From the NCBI GenBank assembly GCA_025450495.1, contig JANWHI010000107.1, positions 1-6,254 of the forward strand: DNA of 6,254 nucleotides, written 5' to 3'. Shown one piece after another: positions 1 to 5,521 of this stretch. This DNA comes from Candidatus Dormiibacter sp. GTDB lineage: Bacteria > Chloroflexota > Dormibacteria > UBA8260. Within the stretch, counting starts at the first letter, position 1; each line of letters starts with the position of its first letter. Position numbers and translations under genes: made by a program. Under the pieces are notes generated by a model that was not told where the DNA came from, made no database searches, and was given only the letters and a program-made list of their open reading frames with translations.

Positions 1-232
1 AGGCCACCTCCTTGACCAGCTGGGCGCCCATGTTCTGGAAGGGCTCCTCGAGCTCGATCTCCTTGGCGATGGTGACTCCGTCGTTGGTGATCGTCGGCGA
101 GCCGAATTTCTTGTCGAGGACGACGTTGCGGCCCTTGGGACCGATCGTGATCTTGACCGCGTTGGCGACGCGGTCAACGCCCTTGCGCATCTCGTCGCGG
201 GCTTCCGCGTCGAAGAGCAGTTGCTTGGCCAT
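1..232 (-). CDS. groEL: Chaperonin GroEL (60-kDa, Hsp60), N-terminal 77 codons, truncated by the left window edge
   Basis: GroEL forms the cytoplasmic double-ring ATP-driven folding chamber that works with GroES. The visible N-terminus begins [15 protein letters not shown] and carries the conserved nucleotide-binding segment TIGPKG (residues 29-34), then [17 protein letters not shown] with the conserved Asp at residue 51, then AKEIELE and [11 protein letters not shown], all hallmark GroEL blocks. The ATG at 230-232 is preceded by a full AGGAGG Shine-Dalgarno at 238-243 (minus strand), five bases away, so the start is secure. Upstream lies a CIRCE operator, so HrcA-controlled heat-shock expression is expected. 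No groES is adjacent: the next gene upstream is a divergent dehydrogenase. This is therefore probably a stand-alone groEL copy rather than a groESL operon. The remaining roughly 460-470 residues lie outside the window, so paralogue type (groEL1 versus groEL2 C-terminal tail) cannot be judged. Confidence 0.97.
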   Translation of the reverse strand, partial: MAKQLLFDAEARDEMRKGVDRVANAVKITIGPKGRNVVLDKKFGSPTITNDGVTIAKEIELEEPFQNMGAQLVKEVA

Positions 233-237
233 CAAAA

Positions 238-243
238 CCTCCT
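238..243 (-). promoter_or_regulatory. Strong Shine-Dalgarno of groEL
   Basis: Read on the minus strand this is AGGAGG, a full match to the anti-Shine-Dalgarno core, five bases before the groEL ATG. It fixes the start. It directly abuts a GC hairpin (244-263). Confidence 0.9.
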
Positions 244-263
244 CCCGCCTTCTGGTGGGCGGG
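244..263 (-). other. GC stem-loop in the groEL leader, abutting the Shine-Dalgarno
   Basis: The bases 244-249 (CCCGCC on the plus strand) pair perfectly with 258-263 (GGCGGG), leaving an eight-base loop. In the groEL transcript this puts a six-pair all-G/C stem immediately upstream of AGGAGG with no gap. It leaves the Shine-Dalgarno itself single-stranded. It could stabilise the mRNA 5' end or tune ribosome access; no role is proven. It is not a terminator: there is no T tract and it precedes the gene. Confidence 0.5.
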
Positions 264-303
264 TTCAAAGCACGGTAGGAACCTGTTCGGTTTGTTACGT
301 GGA

Positions 304-332
304 ATCTTAGCACTCTCGGTAGGGGAGTGCTA
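304..332 (-). promoter_or_regulatory. Probable groEL promoter overlapping CIRCE
   Basis: On the minus strand TGCTAAGAT (304-312) reads as an extended -10 (TG, one base, then TAAGAT at 304-309). A poor -35-like TAGCAC lies 17 bp upstream (327-332). Transcription would start near 297, giving a leader of about 65 nt that contains the stem-loop. The -10 and the weak -35 both overlap CIRCE arms, the arrangement expected for HrcA repression by blocking polymerase. The -10 is fair; the -35 is weak. Confidence 0.45.
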
Positions 333-333
333 G
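307..333. promoter_or_regulatory. CIRCE element (HrcA operator)
   Basis: TTAGCACTC at 307-315, a nine-base spacer (316-324), then GAGTGCTAG at 325-333. The consensus is TTAGCACTC-N9-GAGTGCTAA, so only the last base differs. It lies 75 bp upstream of the groEL start and is the classical operator of the heat-shock repressor HrcA, which is released on heat or misfolding stress when GroEL is occupied. The inverted repeat is symmetric and sits between divergent genes, so it could also influence the dehydrogenase gene starting at 429, though it is about 95 bp from that start. Confidence 0.95.
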
Positions 334-415
334 CAGCCGGGGTCGGCGAGCGCCAGCGCACGGCTTGCCACGCTCGGCGGCGACGGCTCCACGCCCACCC
401 CCGGGAGCGCTCCAC

Positions 416-421
416 TAAGCT
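416..421 (+). promoter_or_regulatory. Possible -10 box for the SDR gene (leaderless start)
   Basis: TAAGCT fits the TANNNT pattern of -10 boxes in GC-rich bacteria and ends seven bases before the preferred GTG start at 429. A transcript starting at about 428-429 would be leaderless. That would explain why no Shine-Dalgarno is seen close to this GTG; a GGGAG at 403-407 is too far away. No recognisable -35 is present. Single-box evidence only. Confidence 0.25.
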
Positions 422-428
422 GCCGCCG

Positions 429-1271
429 GTGAGCACCTCCCGGCGGCTCGAGGGTCGCGTTGCCGTGGTCACCGGCTCGTCCCGCGGCATCGGCCGCGTC
501 ATGGCGCTCGGCCTCGCAGCCGAGGGGGCCGCCGTGGTGGTCACCGGCAAGTCGGAGCAGTCCACCGAGAAGCTGCCGGGGAGCATCCACAGCGTCGCGG
601 AGGAGATCACCGCGGCGGGCGGCCGGGCCATCGCTGTGCGCCTCGACGTGCGCAGGGAGGACGAGGTCGCCGCGATGGTGGAGCGCGCCGTCGACGAGCT
701 CGGCAGCCTCGACATCCTCGTCAACAACGCCGGCGCGCTGTGGTGGAAGCCGGTCCTGGAGACACCGCTGAAGCGCTACGACCTGATGTGGGAGGTCAAC
801 GTTCGCGGTGCGTTCGCCTGTGCTCAGCACGCCCTGCCGCACATGATCAGGAGCGGCTTCGGCCACATCGTGATGTGCTCGCCGCCCATCGGCACCGAGG
901 CCAACCCGGGCTACGTCGCCTACATGACCACCAAGATGGGCATGACCCGGCTGGCGATCGGCATCGCGGCCGAGCACCACGACGACAACGTTGCGTGCAA
1001 CTCGTTGTGGCCGGTGACGCTCATCGAGAGCCTCGCGACCATCAACTACGGGGTCGGCGACCGCAGCATCTGGCGCTCCCCGGAGATCCTCAGCGACGCG
1101 CTCATCGAGATCGTCAGCAGCGAACCCCGCCGGCTCACCGGCAGGCAACTGCTCGACGAGCCCTTTCTCCGCGAGCGCGGCTGGACCCAGGAACGGCTCG
1201 ACGCCTACTGGCTCGACGGGCCGCCCCCGGACCCGGTGTACATCGACGGACGGCCGGGGTCGTCGATGTGA
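429..1271 (+). CDS. HSDL2-like short-chain dehydrogenase/reductase (classical SDR fold)
   Basis: A 280-residue NAD(P)-dependent oxidoreductase. Visible SDR landmarks: the glycine-rich cofactor motif TGSSRGIG (residues 15-22), DV at 73-74, NNAG at 99-102, and the catalytic set Asn124, Ser151, Tyr165 and Lys169 (YMTTK). The sequence around the active-site serine, CSPPIG, together with the segments GKSEQ...[17 protein letters not shown] and NSLWPVT, matches my memory of the HSDL2 type of SDR (the SDR domain of hydroxysteroid dehydrogenase-like protein 2). The SCP2 lipid-binding domain that follows in human HSDL2 is absent. The substrate is unknown; related bacterial proteins are often filed under lipid, acyl or terpenoid metabolism. 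The frame stays open upstream to a GTG at 327, but that would run through CIRCE and encode an unconserved Arg-rich stretch, so GTG 429, just before the conserved [12 protein letters not shown], is preferred. A metalloprotease gene follows after 19 bp, probably co-transcribed. Confidence 0.9.
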   Translation: MSTSRRLEGRVAVVTGSSRGIGRVMALGLAAEGAAVVVTGKSEQSTEKLPGSIHSVAEEITAAGGRAIAVRLDVRREDEVAAMVERAVDELGSLDILVNNAGALWWKPVLETPLKRYDLMWEVNVRGAFACAQHALPHMIRSGFGHIVMCSPPIGTEANPGYVAYMTTKMGMTRLAIGIAAEHHDDNVACNSLWPVTLIESLATINYGVGDRSIWRSPEILSDALIEIVSSEPRRLTGRQLLDEPFLRERGWTQERLDAYWLDGPPPDPVYIDGRPGSSM

Positions 1272-1290
1272 GGGCCCCACCTATCATCGG

Positions 1291-2424
1291 TTGAGGCCCC
1301 GGCTGCCCACACCCACGCTCCGTCGCACGCTGGCGGCGGGGGCGTTCAGCGCGGGGGCGGTGATCTCGGCGAGGGCGTTGCTTCGGCCACGCCGCACCAC
1401 GCAGCCGAGCCTCCTCGACTGGGAGGCGGTGCGCGCCACGGCGTCCCAGCGCGCCGGCACGGATGGCGCGCTGGACGCCGCCACGGCCGCGGCCGTGGCC
1501 ATGCGCTGCGATGCCGTCGCCGCCGGGCTGGCCCCGCTGATGGTGGAGGTGGTGGAGCGCCCGCTCGAGCACTTCCCGCGTTTTGAGATCCTCGACCGGC
1601 GCGGGTTCATCGACGTCAACATCACCATCGCCCGGCGCCTGCTCGTCGCCGTGGAGGAGATGCGCGCGACGCTCGGCGAATCGCGAGCCACAGCCCTGAG
1701 CCGCGGGGTGATGAATCGCTACGTCGGCGTGCTGTTCGGGATCATGTCGCAACGAGTCCTCGGCCAGTACGACCCGGTGTTGAGCCTCGGCCCTCCGCCC
1801 CAAGGTCAGACCCCGGCGCTGTACCTCGTCGAACCGAACCTGGAGAGCTTCGCGCAGGTGGCCGCGGCGCCCATCGAACCGCTGCGGCGCTGGCTGATCC
1901 TCCACGAGCTCACCCACGCCTGGCAGTTCGGTGAGCACCCCTGGCTGCGCGAGCACCTGGTCGGGATGATGGACACGATGATCCGCAGCAGCCTCGCCCA
2001 CGCGATCGGCGACGGCAAGGGCAAGCAGCCGAGCGGGCGCGAGGTGATCGAGCGTCTTCCCGGAGCCATCCGCACCCAGCTCCGTGGCGTGGCGGCCATC
2101 CAGGCGGTGATGAGCGTGCTCGAGGGCTACAGCAACTTCGTCATGCATCGCGTGGGGCGCGAGCACCTCGAGAACTTCGACGAGCTCGAGGCTGCGTTCG
2201 CGCGCCGGCGGTCGCAACGCACCCTGGTGGAGCGCTTGGTTCTGGCCATCACCGGCATCAACATGAAGATGCGCCAATACGAGGTCGGCGAGGGTTTCTG
2301 CGAGGCTGTCGCGGGCGCGGGTGGGGTCAGCCTGCTGAACCGCGTCTGGGAGGGGCCGGAGATGATGCCGACGCCGGCCGAGCTGCGCTCACCGTCCACG
2401 TGGGTCGCACGGGCCCGCCGCTAG
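1291..2424 (+). CDS. DUF2342 zincin-type metalloprotease ('coenzyme F420 biosynthesis associated' family)
   Basis: A 377-residue protein with the zinc-protease signature HELTH at residues 205-209 (His205, Glu206, His209). A conserved EGYSNF block starts at Glu278, a likely third zinc ligand. Other family landmarks: LGQYDP (157-162), PWLREHL after the active site, MKMRQYEVGEGF near 325-336, and a C-terminal PEMMPTPAEL...W segment. Family members are mainly actinobacterial, are called putative hydrolase/zinc-dependent metalloprotease, and were grouped with F420 synthesis genes by co-occurrence; no substrate is established to my knowledge. No F420 gene is visible here. The TTG start at 1291 is the furthest upstream option and gives a basic then mildly hydrophobic N-terminus (residues 10-30). 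GTG 1360 is an alternative; the conserved region starts near residue 41, so either fits. A TATCAT at 1282-1287 resembles a -10, so separate transcription is possible. Its TAG stop shares CTAG with the stop of the opposing zur gene. Confidence 0.88.
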   Translation: MRPRLPTPTLRRTLAAGAFSAGAVISARALLRPRRTTQPSLLDWEAVRATASQRAGTDGALDAATAAAVAMRCDAVAAGLAPLMVEVVERPLEHFPRFEILDRRGFIDVNITIARRLLVAVEEMRATLGESRATALSRGVMNRYVGVLFGIMSQRVLGQYDPVLSLGPPPQGQTPALYLVEPNLESFAQVAAAPIEPLRRWLILHELTHAWQFGEHPWLREHLVGMMDTMIRSSLAHAIGDGKGKQPSGREVIERLPGAIRTQLRGVAAIQAVMSVLEGYSNFVMHRVGREHLENFDELEAAFARRRSQRTLVERLVLAITGINMKMRQYEVGEGFCEAVAGAGGVSLLNRVWEGPEMMPTPAELRSPSTWVARARR

Positions 2425-2840
2425 TCGTTCTGAGGTCTCGCGCAGGCGGCACAGGTGCCGACGATCTCCACGGTGTGACGGACATCGACGAAGCGCTCCG
2501 CCCGGGCAACCTGGTCGGCCCACCGCTCCACCGCGGGGCCGGCCACCTCGACCGTTCTGCCGCACTCCCGGCACACCAGGTGGTGGTGGTGGGCGCCGGA
2601 CTCGCACCGCCGGAACAGCGTCTCGCCGGCGTCGGTGCGAAGCGTGTCCACGGCGCCTGTGTCGGCCAGCTCGCGCAGGTTGGCGTACACGGTGGTGAGC
2701 CCCACCCGGGCGCCACCGGCTCGCAGCTGGGCGTGCAGGTCCTGGGCGCTGCGGAAATCCGTGGACGCAGCCAGCAGCCGTTCGAGCGCGAGCTGCTGGC
2801 GGGTGATCCGTTGCCGGGGCATCGGAGCACATGGTAGCAT
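2421..2840 (-). CDS. zur: Zinc uptake regulator Zur (Fur family repressor)
   Basis: A 139-residue Fur-family dimeric repressor. The N-terminal winged helix includes the recognition segment VGLTTVYANLRELAD, and the C-terminal half holds the metal and dimer domain. Metal-site residues, numbered from the ATG at 2840: Cys79, the run HHHH at 84-87, CREC (Cys90, Cys93), Glu105, His122 and the final CAAC (Cys130, Cys133). Two CxxC pairs form the structural zinc site. The block HHHHLVCRECG followed by VEV, W-AD and HTVEI-GTC matches actinobacterial Zur/FurB much better than Fur, PerR or Nur. Divergence from a znu-type importer supports Zur. Two in-frame ATGs are possible, at 2840 and 2822 (MPRQRITRQ). 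Neither has a spaced Shine-Dalgarno (an AAGG touches the first), so the start is uncertain by six residues. Translation or transcription into the opposing protease gene is likely because the two stops overlap at CTAG (2421-2424) and leave no terminator space. Confidence 0.92.
   Translation of the reverse strand: MLPCAPMPRQRITRQQLALERLLAASTDFRSAQDLHAQLRAGGARVGLTTVYANLRELADTGAVDTLRTDAGETLFRRCESGAHHHHLVCRECGRTVEVAGPAVERWADQVARAERFVDVRHTVEIVGTCAACARPQND
2811..2840 (+). promoter_or_regulatory. Weak candidate promoter for the znu operon
   Basis: TTGCCG at 2811-2816 and TAGCAT at 2835-2840 are 18 bp apart and would start transcription near 2847, directly in front of the candidate operator, allowing roadblock repression. 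The boxes lie inside the zur 5' end. An alternative -35, TTGTCT at 2843-2848, has no convincing partner. Treat as tentative. Confidence 0.2.
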
Positions 2841-2848
2841 CCTTGTCT

Positions 2849-2870
2849 GTAACCGTAACCATTGCAGTTA
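2849..2870. promoter_or_regulatory. Candidate Zur operator between zur and the znu operon
   Basis: The gap holds a tandem direct repeat GTAACC GTAACC (2849-2860) followed by AGTTAG, so TAAC occurs at 2850-2853 and 2856-2859 and its inverse GTTA at 2867-2870. The last two form TAAC-N7-GTTA over 15 bp, the length and 7-1-7 symmetry of Fur-family half-site pairs. It does not match the AT-rich actinobacterial Zur box (TGAAAATGATTTTCA type), so the assignment rests on position, symmetry and the repeat, not on consensus. Confidence 0.45.
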
Positions 2871-2892
2871 GTGAGCTGGGAGAAACCCGCCG

Positions 2893-3825
2893 ATGTTCGG
2901 TCCGCTGCTTCGCAGAAGCCATCGATCAACACAGCTCCGCCTGGCGTCGGCAGGCCTGGCAGCGACCGCGCTCGTCGCGGGATGCGGCTCGCCCTCGTCA
3001 CCGTCCGTGGCTGCCGGCGGCCGGCTGGCCGTGGTCGCCGCGGAGAACTTCTGGGGCGACATCACCCGCCAGATCGGCGGCGGCCAGGTCAGCGTCACCT
3101 CGATCATCACCGATCCCAACGCCGACCCCCACAGCTACGAGACCGACCCCAGGGACGCAGCGGCGATCAACAACGCCGCCCTGGTCATCGAGAACGGCGT
3201 CGGCTACGACGACTTCATCGACAAGTTGCTCAGCACCAATCCCAACACCGGGCGCGACGTCCTCTCCATCGCCCAGACGGTTGGCGCCGGCGGCGGCAAC
3301 CCCAACCCACACCTCTGGTACAACCCGGACTATGTGAAGGCCGGGGCGCACGCGATCGAGAGCCACCTGGCCAGCCATGACCAGGCCCATGCCGCCGAGT
3401 TCCAGGCCAACCTGCAGACCTTCCTGGCGGCGTACCAGCCCTACATCGACACCCTCGCCAGCATCCGCGCCCGGCACGCCGGAACGCCGATCGCCTACAC
3501 CGAGCGCGTGCCCGGCTACCTGGTCGAGAAGGCGATGCTCCGCCTGGCCACGCCGGCGTCGTTCGCTCAGTCGATCGAGGATGGCAACGAGCCGAGTCCC
3601 GCCGACACGGCGGCGATGGACGATGCGATGACCCACCGGCTGGTCAAGGTGCTGCTGTACAACGCCCAGGTGACCAGCCCGACGACCCAGAAGGTGCGCG
3701 ACCTGGCCAGCGCCAACGGGATCCCGGTGGTCGGCGTGGCCGAGACCATCCCCGCCGGCGAGCCCAGCGTCCAGGCCTGGCAGATCCACCAGGCGCAGGC
3801 CATCCTGGCGGCGCTGGGAGGGTGA
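2893..3825 (+). CDS. znuA: Zinc/manganese ABC transporter substrate-binding lipoprotein (ZnuA-like, cluster A-I)
   Basis: A 310-residue extracytoplasmic metal-binding protein that delivers the ion to the permease encoded two genes downstream. Residues 1-31 form a lipoprotein signal peptide: basic RRSHRS, hydrophobic core 17-29, lipobox VAGC with acylated Cys31. Family features: NADPHSYE with ligand His80, PNPHLWYNP with His140, YTERVPGYLVEK with Glu204, and GVAETIPAG with Glu284. By alignment from memory these four are the metal ligands. The third as Glu resembles manganese binders such as PsaA, whereas classic ZnuA has His there, and there is no long His-rich loop. Zinc is still favoured because of the divergent Zur. 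The ATG at 2893 has GGGAGA (2878-2883) at nine bases' spacing. The stop overlaps the GTG of the ATPase gene by four bases (GTGA, 3822-3825). The gene name reflects role by context; mntA-like specificity cannot be excluded. Confidence 0.88.
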   Translation: MFGPLLRRSHRSTQLRLASAGLAATALVAGCGSPSSPSVAAGGRLAVVAAENFWGDITRQIGGGQVSVTSIITDPNADPHSYETDPRDAAAINNAALVIENGVGYDDFIDKLLSTNPNTGRDVLSIAQTVGAGGGNPNPHLWYNPDYVKAGAHAIESHLASHDQAHAAEFQANLQTFLAAYQPYIDTLASIRARHAGTPIAYTERVPGYLVEKAMLRLATPASFAQSIEDGNEPSPADTAAMDDAMTHRLVKVLLYNAQVTSPTTQKVRDLASANGIPVVGVAETIPAGEPSVQAWQIHQAQAILAALGG

Positions 3826-4652
3826 GCTCTGCCGCACCGGCGATCCAGCTGGATGGCGCAGCGCTCCAGTTCGGTGATCGGCGCCTTTGGACCGACCTCA
3901 CCCTGCGGGTCTCCGCGGGCGAGTTCCTCGCCGTGCTCGGCCCCAACGGCTCGGGCAAGACCAGCCTGCTCAAGGTTCTTCTCGGGCTGCAGCGGCTCTC
4001 GTCCGGGACGGTGGAGGTGGGCGGTCGCACCCCGCGCCGCGGCAGCAGCGTGGTCGGCTACATCCCGCAACAGAGATCGGGCGACCGCGACCTGCCGTTG
4101 CGGGGCCGGGACCTGGTGCGCCTCGGGCTGGACGGCCATCGCTGGGGCATCGCGCAGCCGCATGCCGGCGCCCGCGCTGCGGTCGCCCAGGCCATCGACG
4201 CGGTCGGGGCCACCCGCTACGCCGACCGGTCGATCGGTCTGCTCTCGGGCGGCGAACAGCAGCGGTTGCGCATCGCCCAGGCGCTGCTCGGTGACCCGCA
4301 GGTCCTGCTCTGCGATGAGCCGCTGCTCTCGCTGGACCTCCAGCACCAGCAGGCGATCACCGCACTGATCGACGCGCGGCGCCGGCAGGCGGGCACCGCG
4401 GTCGTGTTCGTGTCCCACGAGGTCAACCCCATCCTCCCAGTGGTCGACCGGGTGCTGTACCTGGTCGGAGGCCGCTGGGCGGTTGGCACTCCAGATGAGG
4501 TGATGACCAGCGCCCGTCTGTCCGACCTCTACGGCACCGACGTCGATGTCTTCCGCGTCCACGGGCGGATCGTCGTGATCGGCGCGCCGGACGCCGCCCA
4601 CGGAGAGCACGGCGGCGAGCACCACCACCCCGACGTCGCCGAGCTTCTCTGA
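3822..4652 (+). CDS. znuC: Zinc/manganese ABC transporter ATP-binding protein (ZnuC-like) with His-rich C-terminal tail
   Basis: A 276-residue cytoplasmic ATPase powering the importer. Complete nucleotide-binding set: Walker A GPNGSGKT (40-47), Q-loop in YIPQQ (Gln83), signature LSGGEQ (141-146), Walker B VLLCDEP with catalytic Glu166, D-loop SLD (170-172) and switch His199 in VSHEV. All are intact, so it should be active. The segment near 93-110 (LRGRDLVRLGL...RWG) is typical of the Mn/Zn ABC ATPases. The last 17 residues form an unusual tail with His260, His263 and His267-269 interspersed with Gly and Glu. The GTG start at 3822 overlaps the previous stop by four bases; a GGGAG at 3816-3820 is too close to be a normal Shine-Dalgarno, suggesting reinitiation by ribosomes from the upstream gene. 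Its TGA shares one base with the permease ATG (TGATG, 4650-4654). Confidence 0.92.
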   Translation: MSSAAPAIQLDGAALQFGDRRLWTDLTLRVSAGEFLAVLGPNGSGKTSLLKVLLGLQRLSSGTVEVGGRTPRRGSSVVGYIPQQRSGDRDLPLRGRDLVRLGLDGHRWGIAQPHAGARAAVAQAIDAVGATRYADRSIGLLSGGEQQRLRIAQALLGDPQVLLCDEPLLSLDLQHQQAITALIDARRRQAGTAVVFVSHEVNPILPVVDRVLYLVGGRWAVGTPDEVMTSARLSDLYGTDVDVFRVHGRIVVIGAPDAAHGEHGGEHHHPDVAELL

Positions 4653-5512
4653 TGGGACTGTGGGACTACCTCGGCCAGCCGTTCGCGCAGCACGCGCTGA
4701 TCGCGGGCACGCTGATCGCCATCACCAGCGGCATCATCGGCCCGTTCGTCGTCACCAGGAAGATGGCCTTCGCCGTGCACGGCACAGCGGAGCTCTCGTT
4801 CACCGGTGCGGCGGCGGGGTTGGTCGTCGCCGGCGACGCGGTGGGCGGGGCGCTGCTGGGATCGCTGGTGGTCGCCACCGCGATCGGTGTGCTCGGGGTG
4901 CGCGAGCGCGAGCGTGATTCCGCCATCGGCGTCATCCTCGCGTTCGGGCTCGGCCTCGGCGTATACCTGCTCAGCCTCTACCACGGCTTCGCCACCGAGG
5001 CCACCAACATCCTCTTCGGTCAGATCTTCGGGGTCAGCAACGGGCAGTTGCTGCTCCTGCTCGGCGTCGCCACCGGGGTGCTGCTGGCGATGGCCGTCCT
5101 GTACCGCCCGCTGCTGTTCGCCTCGGTCGACCCCGAGCTGGCCGAGGCGCGCGGGGTACGGCTGCGCCTGGTGGGTGTGTTGTTCCTCTACGTCCTCGCC
5201 CTCACCGTCACCGAGGCCGCCCAGATCGTGGGGACGTTGCTGGTACTCAGCCTCGCCATCACCCCTGCGGCAGCCGCGCAGCGACTCTCGGCGCGTCCGG
5301 CGATGGTCACCGGCCTCTCCGTGCTCTTCGCGCTGCTGGCGTGCGACGGTGGCCTGGTCGCCAGCCTGCAGAGCAACACCATCAAGGCCAGCGTCTTCGT
5401 CACGGTGTTCAGCTTCGCCATCTATGTCCTGGCCCGCGTCGCGGGAGGCGCGTTGCGGCTCGGCGCGCCGCGGTCGCGCGCGCAGCCCTGGCGCCGCCGC
5501 GGCGCCACCTGA
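4652..5512 (+). CDS. znuB: Zinc/manganese ABC transporter permease (ZnuB-like, ABC-3 family)
   Basis: A 286-residue inner-membrane protein forming the channel of the importer. Hydrophobic segments near residues 14-36, 46-62, 64-83, 91-110, 131-151, 173-205 (one long or two helices), 218-238 and 246-267 give about eight helices, as expected for ABC-3 permeases. Family motifs: RKMAFAVHGTAELSF (36-50), the position where others have an R-M...HALSH block, and the cytoplasmic coupling segment SVDPELAEARGV (158-169), which docks on the ATPase. The late GTLLVLSLAITPAA motif (194-206) is also typical. The C-terminus (268-286) is basic and Arg-rich, consistent with a cytoplasmic end. The ATG overlaps the ATPase stop and there is no good Shine-Dalgarno, so translation is probably coupled. 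Zinc versus manganese cannot be told from the permease itself. Confidence 0.9.
   Translation: MGLWDYLGQPFAQHALIAGTLIAITSGIIGPFVVTRKMAFAVHGTAELSFTGAAAGLVVAGDAVGGALLGSLVVATAIGVLGVRERERDSAIGVILAFGLGLGVYLLSLYHGFATEATNILFGQIFGVSNGQLLLLLGVATGVLLAMAVLYRPLLFASVDPELAEARGVRLRLVGVLFLYVLALTVTEAAQIVGTLLVLSLAITPAAAAQRLSARPAMVTGLSVLFALLACDGGLVASLQSNTIKASVFVTVFSFAIYVLARVAGGALRLGAPRSRAQPWRRRGAT
5489..5507 (+). other. Strong GC hairpin at the 3' end of the permease gene
   Basis: TGGCGCC (5489-5495) and GGCGCCA (5501-5507) form a perfect seven-pair stem with a five-base loop, ending three bases before the permease stop codon at 5510-5512. There is no T run, so it is not a canonical intrinsic terminator, but it could slow polymerase or protect the mRNA 3' end. 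High GC makes such stems less surprising. Confidence 0.4.
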
Positions 5513-5519
5513 CGCGTCA
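5510..5519. repeat. Perfect 10-bp palindrome overlapping the permease stop codon
   Basis: TGACGCGTCA reads identically on both strands and includes the permease TGA. It stands two bases after the 5489-5507 hairpin and just upstream of a possible -10 (TAGCGT, 5522-5527). It could be a regulator half-site pair for the downstream gene or chance. Confidence 0.35.
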
Positions 5520-5521
5520 TG

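Noticed and set aside
327..428. An N-terminal extension of the SDR to a GTG at 327.
   Set aside because: It would start inside the CIRCE operator and encode an Arg-rich stretch with no SDR homology; the conserved protein starts after GTG 429.
330..1280. A 316-codon minus-strand open frame opposite the SDR gene.
   Set aside because: Product is repetitive in Arg, Asp, Val and Gly with no known fold; the plus strand has the full SDR motif set.
1135..2277. A 380-codon minus-strand open frame opposite the metalloprotease gene.
   Set aside because: No family motif, low-complexity His/Arg/Gly-rich product, and the plus strand carries a clear HELTH metalloprotease.
3567..4628. A 353-codon minus-strand frame opposite the ATPase gene.
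   Set aside because: Shadow of the ABC ATPase, whose Walker A, signature and Walker B motifs are complete on the plus strand.
4599..4628. The CAC-rich stretch as a DNA microrepeat or frameshift hotspot.
   Set aside because: The reading frame is intact to a stop that overlaps the permease start, so it is best read as a coding His-rich tail.
5489..5507. An intrinsic terminator after the permease gene.
   Set aside because: The stem is strong, but it lies inside the coding region and no T tract follows; it is listed only as a hairpin.
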